Shown in pieces: positions 1 through 5,233 of a DNA stretch of 5,233 nt (the stretch's first letter is position 1; the number at the start of each line of letters is the position of its first letter). The position numbers were made by a program, and so were the translations under genes. Origin of the DNA: an uncultured Bacillota bacterium (GTDB taxonomy: Bacteria > Bacillota_I > Bacilli_A > Izemoplasmatales > UBA1188); assembly GCA_900318975.1 (NCBI GenBank), contig ONMY01000140.1, positions 1 through 5,233 on the forward strand, in the 5' to 3' direction. Under the pieces are notes generated by a model. The model was not told the DNA's origin. It made no database searches and was given only the letters and a program-made list of their open reading frames with translations.

Positions 1-347
1 ATATTTCTTTCAAGTAGACTTATTACAAAATCAGCTTTGACTCCATTTGTATCAAGCTTAATCCTATAGCCCATATTCTTTATTTTAACTAAGAATTCTT
101 CTAAATCAGAACTTATAGTAGGTTCACCACCAGATACCACTACAGCACTTAATAATCCTTTTCTTTTTTCTAAATAAGATAAGACTTCTTCTTCGGTGTA
201 GTGCTCAAGTTCATCTTCGTTATATACTACGAATTCAAAATTATGACAAAAAGGACACCTAAAATTACAACCAGCAAGAAAGATGGTTGCGCTAATTTCG
301 GTATCAAAATTTACTAATGATATTTTTTCAAATCCAGTTATAAGCAT
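1..347 (-). CDS. nrdG: Anaerobic ribonucleotide reductase activating protein, NrdG2-type radical SAM enzyme (N-terminal half; runs off the window)
   Basis: My reading of the minus strand gives 115 codons from the ATG at 347-345 to the window edge, so the C-terminal half is missing. The radical-SAM iron-sulfur motif CxxxCxxC is intact (C27, C31, C34, in the context GCNFRCPFCHN). It is followed by the SAM-binding SGGEP motif (residues 72-76) and a DTNG strand end (99-102). The phrase SLVNF...ATIFLAGCNFRCPFCHN is typical of the NrdG2 branch. In that family the protein uses a [4Fe-4S] cluster and S-adenosylmethionine to install the glycyl radical on class III ribonucleotide reductase; related activases act on pyruvate formate-lyase-like enzymes, and the true partner is not visible. 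The start is fixed because the preceding in-frame codons are TAA TAA. A modest ribosome-binding site (AGAGAAG, 8 nt upstream) lies inside the end of the peptidase gene. The gene is third in the leftward operon. Confidence 0.88.
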   Translation of the reverse strand, partial: MLITGFEKISLVNFDTEISATIFLAGCNFRCPFCHNFEFVVYNEDELEHYTEEEVLSYLEKRKGLLSAVVVSGGEPTISSDLEEFLVKIKNMGYRIKLDTNGVKADFVISLLERN

Positions 348-350
348 TTA

Positions 351-2120
351 TTATACTTCTCTTGTAACATATCTTAAATATTCTATTTCAGATTCATCAC
401 AAATCTTAGAGAGTTCTTCAAAAACCATTTTATGGTAATCATTCAACCACTGTCTCTCATGTTGGGTAAGTTCATCAACATTTAGTGGATCTAAATCGTA
501 TGGTGCAAAAGTAACTGTCTTAAATTCATAGAATTCATCAAGATCAACCTTAGCGCCTTCAACACATAATAATTCGTTTTCAGTTCTAATTCCGTATTTT
601 CCTTCTAAATAAATACCTGGTTCAATTGTAGTAACCATACCAGGAATGATAGTTGCACTATCACTTCTTTCAGGCACTTTTTGCCATCTAAAACCATTTG
701 GTGATTCATGAACATTTAGCATATAACCAACACCATGACCAGTACCATGTTTATAATCTAACCCTTCTGCCCAGAATGGTTCTCTTGCGAGCATATCGAT
801 ATTAACACCATTTGCGCCCTTAATGAACTTACACATAGATACATCTATGTGTGATCTTAAGACCATTGTATAATGGTGTTTCATTTCATCAGTTACATTT
901 CCTAAAGAATAAGTTCTAGTGATATCTGTAGTACCACCCATATACTGTCCTCCAGAATCAAGAAGGAGAAATCCTGAACCTTCAACCTTTTTAGATGATT
1001 CTTTTGTAGGTTCATAGTGGATTATTGCGCCATTTTCATTCCAAGAAGATATACTTTCAAATGATACTTCATAGAATCTCTTATCTCGTTTTCTAAATTC
1101 CAATACTTTTTCTGCAAGTGAGTATTCATCCATATCTATTTTTCCGTAATTTTCCTTGACGTATTTCATATATCTAAATACTGCAAGGCCATCTGCCTTA
1201 TGGATATCTATTAAATTCTTTATTTCAACGTCATTCTTAATAGCTTTCATAAGAACAGTTGGAGATACTTTATCTATTACTTCGTTGTTTTCTTCTATCT
1301 GTTTAACAAATGAATAATTTGTGCCTCTTTTTGAAAGTAAAATCTTTCTTCCATTGAGATTCTTTAAGAATTTAGTAACATCATTATAATCACAAATAGT
1401 AACATTGGCATCTTTTAATGCCTCTTTAGCATCCTTTAAAAGAGCATCTTTATTTAAGAAAACATATGCATTTTTATCATCGATATAGGTAAATGATAAA
1501 AATACTGGAGTAATAGGTACATCTCCACCTCTTAAATTATAAAGCCATGCGATATCATCAATATTAGATAGAAATAGTGAAGCACCATCTTCTTTTATTT
1601 TTTCTCTTACTCTTTCGAGTTTACTTGATGTAGATTCTCCAGAAAGAGAAAGCGGGAGTGCCCATATTTTTTCTGTCTTGAGTGGTGCCTTATCAGTCCA
1701 TATTTCATCAATTAAATCGATATTAGAGACAACTTCTACATATTCTCGAAGTTTAGAGACAAAGGAATAAGGGAGATATTCACCATTAAGACCTATTCTT
1801 TTTCCTTTTAAGTTTTCTTCAATATATTCTGTAATAGTTGGATAGCCTGGTGTACCCATCTTCATAAGGCTAATACCAGTATTCTTTAAATCTTTTTCAG
1901 CTTGAAGGAAATATCTTCCGTCAGTCCAAAGATAAGCTTTATCCATCATGATGAGTGCATCACCATTAGACCCTTCAAATGAAGTCATATAAGATCTTTC
2001 TTTAAAATAATCATTAACATATTCAGATGAGTGTTTATCATCATCAGAAATAAAATATGCATCAAGACCTTTATCCTTCATTAATTTTCTTAGTTTTTCT
2101 ATTTTTTCAACTGTCTTCAT
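351..2120 (-). CDS. pepP: Xaa-Pro aminopeptidase, M24 family, long three-domain type
   Basis: Predicted 589-residue cytosolic metallopeptidase that removes the N-terminal residue from X-Pro peptides. It has two creatinase-like N-terminal domains (about 1-150 and 155-300), a pita-bread M24 catalytic domain (about 303-520) and a short M24 C-terminal domain (about 525-589). This matches the roughly 600-residue eukaryotic/Firmicutes form rather than the shorter E. coli form. All five dinuclear-metal ligands are present: D388, D399, H462, E500 and E514. Their spacing equals that of human XPNPEP1, and the accessory histidines H368, H458 and H471 are also conserved (motifs HGTGHGVG, TIEPGIY, RTEN). 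No signal peptide is seen. I chose the ATG at 2120-2118 because AGGTG ends 6 nt before it. An in-frame GTG at 2129 would add three residues but lies inside that ribosome-binding site. It follows the dehydrogenase gene with coupled translation and ends in tandem TAA codons just before nrdG. Confidence 0.95.
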   Translation of the reverse strand: MKTVEKIEKLRKLMKDKGLDAYFISDDDKHSSEYVNDYFKERSYMTSFEGSNGDALIMMDKAYLWTDGRYFLQAEKDLKNTGISLMKMGTPGYPTITEYIEENLKGKRIGLNGEYLPYSFVSKLREYVEVVSNIDLIDEIWTDKAPLKTEKIWALPLSLSGESTSSKLERVREKIKEDGASLFLSNIDDIAWLYNLRGGDVPITPVFLSFTYIDDKNAYVFLNKDALLKDAKEALKDANVTICDYNDVTKFLKNLNGRKILLSKRGTNYSFVKQIEENNEVIDKVSPTVLMKAIKNDVEIKNLIDIHKADGLAVFRYMKYVKENYGKIDMDEYSLAEKVLEFRKRDKRFYEVSFESISSWNENGAIIHYEPTKESSKKVEGSGFLLLDSGGQYMGGTTDITRTYSLGNVTDEMKHHYTMVLRSHIDVSMCKFIKGANGVNIDMLAREPFWAEGLDYKHGTGHGVGYMLNVHESPNGFRWQKVPERSDSATIIPGMVTTIEPGIYLEGKYGIRTENELLCVEGAKVDLDEFYEFKTVTFAPYDLDPLNVDELTQHERQWLNDYHKMVFEELSKICDESEIEYLRYVTREV

Positions 2121-2126
2121 AATAAT

Positions 2127-2131
2127 CACCT
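2127..2131 (-). promoter_or_regulatory. Ribosome-binding site of the Xaa-Pro aminopeptidase gene, overlapping the upstream stop codon
   Basis: On the minus strand AGGTG lies 6 nt before the ATG at 2120. Its first two bases are the last two bases of the dehydrogenase TAG stop. This placement decides the peptidase start (ATG rather than the GTG at 2129, which falls within the site). It also implies that ribosomes finishing the dehydrogenase can re-initiate on the peptidase gene. Confidence 0.75.
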
Positions 2132-3335
2132 AATTCATTACCTCTCTAATAATTTCTTCAATATCTTTTTCATAGAGAATTACAGGTGGATAGTAAGCAT
2201 TATTCGCTTCTTTTTCTGCCCACTTAATCATTGTATCGATATCTTCTTCTTTTATATTGAATTTTCTTGTGATACCCATATAATTATTTAATTCTTCAAT
2301 TTTATTAATAAAAGCATTAGCTTTTTCTTCTTCATTCATATCTTCACTTGAAATATTTGTAATATCTGCAAGATGTGCTAGTTTTTTATACACCTTACTT
2401 CCATATTTCTTAAGACATATTGGAAGAAGAACTGCATTCGCAAGGCCATGCGGAACATTATAAAGTCCACCAAGTGTATGCGCAATTGGATGAACATATG
2501 TAAGTCCAACACGGGTAAAAACTACTCCAGCTTTATAGGATGCAAAAAGCATTTCTCGTCTTGCATCAAGATTTTCACCATTATCATATGCTTCTTTTAT
2601 GTTTTTAAGGATTGAGGCAATTGCCTCTTCTGCAAGGGTTCTATATTTCTTTGGAACATCCATTGAAATATATCCTTCAACAGCATGTGTTAGAGCGTCC
2701 ATTCCAGTATATGCTGTAAGTGATTTTGGAAGGCCAAGAGTAAGAGTTGGATCTAATACAGCATATTTTGGGATTAAATGTAGGTCATTTATGGCATATT
2801 TGTGGTGCGTGTTCTCATCAGTCACGACAGATGCGATTGTCGTTTCGCTACCTGTTCCAGCTGTAGTTGGGATTGCAAAAAGTACTGGGATGTTTTTTCC
2901 AACCTTTAATAATCCACCCATCTTTTCAATTGTTTTATTTGGCCTTGCAACTCTAGCGCCGATTGCTTTTGCAGTATCCATCGCAGAACCGCCACCCATC
3001 GCAACAATTGAATCACAAAATGACTCAGCATACATTTTTACACCAAGTTCAATATCTCTTATCTTTGGATTTGGTTCTATTTGATTAAATATAACGTACT
3101 CTAAATCGTTTTTTAAAAAAGCGTTAATTAGACCCTCTGATAATCCTAACTTTTCAACTCCTGGATCTAAAACGATTAAACACTTATTTAAATTTAATTC
3201 TTTAATCTTTTCTGGAATTAGTTCAAGAGGTTTATCGCCACTTAATATTTCAGGTTCTCTCCATTTTAATAAAGATGCGAATTTATAGAAACAAAACATA
3301 TAGATACGCTGATATATCTCTCTAAATTTGTTCAT
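2130..3335 (-). CDS. Iron-containing (group III) alcohol dehydrogenase
   Basis: Predicted 401-residue NAD(P)-dependent alcohol dehydrogenase/aldehyde reductase of the FucO/butanol dehydrogenase superfamily. A nucleotide-binding domain (about 29-200) carries GGGSAMDTAK (114-123) and TTAGTGSE (157-164). An all-helical metal domain (about 205-401) follows. The expected iron ligands are D213, H217, H282 and H296, with the conserved active-site H286 (motifs GMDALTH, VHPIAH, NVPHG), so the enzyme looks intact. The physiological substrate cannot be told from sequence; reduction of fermentation aldehydes with NADH is the usual role. The first 25 or so residues form an aromatic, basic stretch (FREIYQRIYMFCFYKF) ahead of the usual first strand; a similar extension is, as I recall, found in some Firmicutes homologues. 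The ATG at 3335 has a perfect AAGGAGG site 5 nt upstream. It is the first gene of the leftward operon, and its TAG stop (2132-2130) overlaps the ribosome-binding site of the next gene. Confidence 0.93.
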   Translation of the reverse strand: MNKFREIYQRIYMFCFYKFASLLKWREPEILSGDKPLELIPEKIKELNLNKCLIVLDPGVEKLGLSEGLINAFLKNDLEYVIFNQIEPNPKIRDIELGVKMYAESFCDSIVAMGGGSAMDTAKAIGARVARPNKTIEKMGGLLKVGKNIPVLFAIPTTAGTGSETTIASVVTDENTHHKYAINDLHLIPKYAVLDPTLTLGLPKSLTAYTGMDALTHAVEGYISMDVPKKYRTLAEEAIASILKNIKEAYDNGENLDARREMLFASYKAGVVFTRVGLTYVHPIAHTLGGLYNVPHGLANAVLLPICLKKYGSKVYKKLAHLADITNISSEDMNEEEKANAFINKIEELNNYMGITRKFNIKEEDIDTMIKWAEKEANNAYYPPVILYEKDIEEIIREVMN

Positions 3336-3340
3336 ATTAA

Positions 3341-3347
3341 CCTCCTT
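3341..3347 (-). promoter_or_regulatory. Ribosome-binding site of the alcohol dehydrogenase gene
   Basis: AAGGAGG on the minus strand is a full match to the anti-Shine-Dalgarno core. It sits 5 nt before the ATG at 3335, which supports that start and predicts efficient initiation of the first gene of the operon. Confidence 0.85.
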
Positions 3348-3379
3348 GTCTATCTATTTAATAGTTTATCATAAAAATA

Positions 3380-3400
3380 TTAATTAGTTTAACTAATTAA
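3380..3400. promoter_or_regulatory. Perfect 21-bp palindrome over the leftward promoter, likely repressor operator
   Basis: The arms TTAATTAGTT (3380-3389) and AACTAATTAA (3391-3400) are exact reverse complements around a single central base at 3390. The centre falls inside the predicted -10 element of the leftward operon. It contains almost no GC, so a stable RNA hairpin is unlikely, and no T-run makes it a terminator. Size, symmetry and position fit a dimeric helix-turn-helix repressor such as a MarR- or TetR-type protein. The regulator gene is not in the window, so the family is inference. Confidence 0.6.
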
Positions 3401-3414
3401 AGAAAAAATGACAA
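3386..3414 (-). promoter_or_regulatory. Predicted sigma-70-type promoter of the leftward dehydrogenase-peptidase-activase operon
   Basis: The minus strand shows TTGTCA (3414-3409, five of six matches to the -35 consensus), a 17-nt spacer, then TAAACT (3391-3386, four of six to the -10). Transcription would start near 3379, giving a leader of about 44 nt. A competing reading uses the better -10 TATGAT (3373-3368), but its -35 position (TTAGTT, 3396-3391) is poor. In both readings the 21-bp palindrome at 3380-3400 overlaps a core promoter element. This is a prediction from consensus matching only. Confidence 0.55.
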
Positions 3415-3466
3415 AACAAGCATTATTCATACAATTTTTAAAATAATTTAATCAACTTTAAAGCTT

Positions 3467-3490
3467 TTCTACTTTTTTTAGAAAGTAGAA
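3467..3490. repeat. 24-bp inverted repeat (9-bp arms, 6-nt centre) upstream of the transporter promoter
   Basis: The arm TTCTACTTT (3467-3475) is matched exactly by AAAGTAGAA (3482-3490), separated by TTTTAG. It ends 13 nt before the predicted -35 of the transporter gene, a usual place for an activator or upstream repressor site. It differs in sequence from the palindrome at 3380-3400, so it would be read by a different regulator. A terminator is less likely because neither side is followed by a continuous T-run, and there is no gene between the divergent promoters to terminate. Confidence 0.5.
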
Positions 3491-3503
3491 TTATATAATA
3501 ATT

Positions 3504-3531
3504 TTGAAAAACAAAGACTATAATATATAAT
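3504..3531 (+). promoter_or_regulatory. Predicted sigma-70-type promoter of the transporter gene
   Basis: TTGAAA (3504-3509, five of six to the -35) and a perfect TATAAT (3526-3531) are separated by 16 nt. The start would be near 3538, leaving a leader of about 28 nt that contains the ribosome-binding site AAGGAGA (3553-3559), 6 nt before the ATG. A second TATAAT at 3519-3524 has no acceptable -35. The leader is too short for a riboswitch. Confidence 0.65.
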
Positions 3532-3565
3532 TTAAGAAGTAAGTTAATAAAAAAGGAGAAAACCT

Positions 3566-5023
3566 ATGACTACAGGACTACAGTTTTGGGATATAAGCAT
3601 TTGGACACTACTCCTTGCCTTTGCTGGAATATTCCTTGCATCTCTTCTTGCGAATGCACTCATTCAAACAATTAGACCCCTTAAGAAAGCTTTAATTCCA
3701 TCGCCAGTACTTGGTGGAATACTGCTTCTAATATTCTTAACAGTTTATAAAGCAATCACAGGGACAGAACTCATTGAAGGTTCAGTTCTAGAAATAATTA
3801 CTTATCATACTCTTGGTATAGGATTTGTTGCATCATCTCTTAAGTTCAATAAAAACAAAAAGAAAACCACTCAAAAAGCTATCCTCAATTCCTCATTCTT
3901 CACAATTGGTGGATACGCTCTTCAAGCAGTTATTGGTTTAATAATTACTGTGAGTTTATACTTTATAATTAATGCGTGGCCTGCAGGTGGTGTACTTCTT
4001 CCTATGGGATATGGTCAAGGCCCAGGACAGGCATTCAACTGGGGTAATACTTTTAGTCAATATGAAGATGCCGTCTCAGAATTTGGAGCATTTGTTGGCG
4101 GAAAAGACTTTGGTCTTTCAATTGCTGCAATGGGATTTATTAGTGCATCAATTGGTGGTGTTATCTATCTTAACATTGAAAGAAGAAAAGGCAATGTTAA
4201 GATGCAAAAGGAAGTTGATTATACAGAAAGACTTAAACTTGAAGATTATGAATCTGAAGGCGAAATCGCATCAAGTGATTCAATCGACAAGATGACTATT
4301 CAATTTGGCTTAGTATTCATTATATATGCAATATCATTTGCACTACTCTATGGAATATCAACTCTGTGTGATTTATCTGGTGTTGGACTACTTGTAAACA
4401 CAGTTAAACCATTATTCTGGGGATTTAATTTTATCTTCGGTGTTGCGGTTGCTGCATTATATAAACTCATTTACACCAAACTTAAAGACAAGGGCGTAAT
4501 AAAGAAACAATATACAAACAACTATTCAATGGATAGAATATCTGGTTTATCATTTGATATCATGGTTGTTGCTGCATTTGGTTCTATTAACCTTGAAGCG
4601 TTCCTAGAACCAAAATTAATAATACCACTAATACTCGTATGTGTTTCTGGTGGTGTTATTACATACTTCTACTGTCAACATATTGCAAGAAAAGTATTCC
4701 CTGAATACAAAGATGAAGCATTCTTAGCATTCTATGGAATGCTTACAGGAACAAACGCAACTGGTATAATTCTATTAAGAGAAATAGATCCTCAGTTTGA
4801 AACACCAGCTTGTGATAATATGGTATTCCAATCTTTATATTCAATTGCCTTTGGTGCACCAATCCTTTTATCACTGGGTTCAGTTGGTAAAGGGTGGATA
4901 CAGCTTATTGTATGTCTTATAATTTATGTAGTAATATTTGTCGTATTATATCTTCTTATGAGAAGAGATGTAATCTTCAAAAAGAAAAATCCTGAAAAGG
5001 AAGAAACAACAAAGGAAGAATAA
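3566..5023 (+). CDS. gltS: Sodium/glutamate symporter-type transporter (ESS family)
   Basis: Predicted 485-residue integral membrane protein that would couple sodium entry to uptake of glutamate or a related acidic solute. Hydrophobic segments lie near residues 10-31, 43-62, 75-91, 107-136, 181-203, 243-265, 282-304, 326-343, 349-370, 421-438 and 443-465. Two glycine-rich stretches look like the paired re-entrant loops of the family's inverted repeat: GYGQGPGQAFNWG (148-160) and GMLTGTNATG (391-400). The N-terminal IPSPVLGGIL (44-53) is also GltS-like. The protein is longer than the roughly 400-residue E. coli GltS. The excess includes a charged, probably cytoplasmic loop (about 204-242) and a lysine/glutamate-rich tail (467-485). 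The first re-entrant loop differs from what I recall of classical GltS (GGHGT-like), so substrate assignment is tentative. ATG 3566 has a strong AAGGAGA site. It is monocistronic: its own promoter precedes it and a terminator begins 4 nt after the stop. Confidence 0.82.
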   Translation: MTTGLQFWDISIWTLLLAFAGIFLASLLANALIQTIRPLKKALIPSPVLGGILLLIFLTVYKAITGTELIEGSVLEIITYHTLGIGFVASSLKFNKNKKKTTQKAILNSSFFTIGGYALQAVIGLIITVSLYFIINAWPAGGVLLPMGYGQGPGQAFNWGNTFSQYEDAVSEFGAFVGGKDFGLSIAAMGFISASIGGVIYLNIERRKGNVKMQKEVDYTERLKLEDYESEGEIASSDSIDKMTIQFGLVFIIYAISFALLYGISTLCDLSGVGLLVNTVKPLFWGFNFIFGVAVAALYKLIYTKLKDKGVIKKQYTNNYSMDRISGLSFDIMVVAAFGSINLEAFLEPKLIIPLILVCVSGGVITYFYCQHIARKVFPEYKDEAFLAFYGMLTGTNATGIILLREIDPQFETPACDNMVFQSLYSIAFGAPILLSLGSVGKGWIQLIVCLIIYVVIFVVLYLLMRRDVIFKKKNPEKEETTKEE

Positions 5024-5026
5024 TGT

Positions 5027-5061
5027 ATTAAAAAAAAGAAGCGTCGCTTCTTTTTTTTAAT
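5027..5061. terminator. Symmetric, probably bidirectional intrinsic terminator between convergent genes
   Basis: A perfect palindrome with 17-nt arms (5027-5043 and 5045-5061) is centred on T5044. The core GAAGC-GTC-GCTTC forms a stem with a 3-nt loop, flanked by an A8 run on the left and a T8 run on the right. Read in either direction the core hairpin is followed by eight Us. It can therefore end the transporter transcript (stop at 5021-5023) and the convergent minus-strand transcript, whose last codon and stop lie inside the outer stem. Confidence 0.9.
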
Positions 5062-5233
5062 CATCATTAACTGGATTATAATATAAATCTATTGCGATTC
5101 TATCTAAATCATCTTGGTCAATATAGAATTCAACATATTTATTATCGTAGTTAACAGTACCTTTTGGAGTTGTGATTGTTTTTTCAGTAAATGTTTCGAT
5201 ATCATTAAATAATGATGCCATAACATTTGCTGG
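5057..5233 (-). CDS. C-terminal fragment of an unrecognised protein (58 residues visible)
   Basis: The minus strand is open from the window edge to a TAA at 5059-5057. The visible tail begins PANVMASLFNDIETF and ends DLYYNPVNDD. It is acidic and polar, with alternating charged and aromatic residues (NYDNKYVEFYIDQDDLDRI) that suggest beta strands followed by a short helix. There is no membrane segment, cysteine cluster or motif I can name. Coding is supported by the uninterrupted frame, codon use like its neighbours, and the stop placed exactly at the shared terminator. The start and any operon partners lie to the right of the window. I cannot assign a function. Confidence 0.65.
   Translation of the reverse strand, partial: PANVMASLFNDIETFTEKTITTPKGTVNYDNKYVEFYIDQDDLDRIAIDLYYNPVNDD

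Noticed and set aside
2121..2129. Upstream GTG start adding three residues to the Xaa-Pro aminopeptidase
   Set aside because: The GTG is part of the AGGTG ribosome-binding site itself, and the ATG at 2120 has correct spacing from that site.
2599..3084. Plus-strand open frame of 161 codons opposite the alcohol dehydrogenase gene
   Set aside because: It lies wholly antisense to a gene with complete catalytic motifs, has no good ribosome-binding site or promoter, and gives a protein without recognisable features. It is a shadow of the real gene.
3454..3467. Overlapping short palindromes CTTTAAAG and AAAGCTTT
   Set aside because: They are 8 bp or shorter in very AT-rich sequence, expected by chance, and not aligned with a promoter element.
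3467..3490. Inverted repeat read as an intrinsic terminator
   Set aside because: It lies between two divergent promoters, has only AT-rich arms with three GC pairs, and is not followed by a continuous T-run on either strand.
3336..3565. Riboswitch or small RNA in the divergent intergenic region
   Set aside because: The predicted leaders are only about 44 and 28 nt, and no conserved aptamer-like or multi-stem structure is visible.
3972..4295. Plus-strand open frame of 107 codons inside the transporter gene in another frame
   Set aside because: It is fully nested in gltS, gives an unlikely composition and has no initiation signal. The overlapping transporter frame is clearly the real one.

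Overview
The window reads as ordinary chromosome from an AT-rich anaerobic bacterium, most likely a low-GC Bacillota (Clostridia, Tissierellia or Erysipelotrichia type). The support is strong purine-rich Shine-Dalgarno sequences, frequent AGA and ATA codons, an oxygen-sensitive glycyl-radical activase and an iron-dependent alcohol dehydrogenase. The genus cannot be fixed from the sequence. I see no mobile element, CRISPR array, tRNA or rRNA.

Layout: a leftward (minus-strand) operon occupies 3335 down to 1. Its order is an iron-containing alcohol dehydrogenase (3335-2130), an intracellular Xaa-Pro aminopeptidase of family M24 (2120-351), and the first half of a NrdG2-type radical-SAM activase that runs off the left edge (347-1). 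The junctions are very tight. The dehydrogenase stop codon lies inside the ribosome-binding site of the peptidase gene, and the peptidase ends in tandem TAA codons directly followed by the activase ATG. The three genes are therefore probably co-transcribed and translationally coupled. Divergent from this operon, at 3566-5023 on the plus strand, is a sodium/glutamate symporter-type (ESS family) membrane transporter. It ends at a strong symmetric terminator (5027-5061). That terminator is shared with a convergent minus-strand gene, of which only the last 58 codons are visible (5233-5057).

The 230-bp divergent intergenic region (3336-3565) is the most informative non-coding part. It holds a promoter facing each way, a perfect 21-bp palindrome sitting on the core promoter of the leftward operon, and a separate 9-bp-arm inverted repeat just upstream of the transporter promoter. 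The arrangement suggests that each direction has its own DNA-binding regulator.

Working together (inference): peptide trimming at X-Pro bonds, amino-acid uptake by a sodium-coupled transporter, NAD(P)H re-oxidation by an alcohol dehydrogenase, and activation of an anaerobic glycyl-radical enzyme all fit an amino-acid or peptide fermenting anaerobe. The genes do not form an obvious single pathway. I found no convincing evidence for an undescribed system; the best leads are the regulatory palindromes and the unusual N-terminus of the dehydrogenase.
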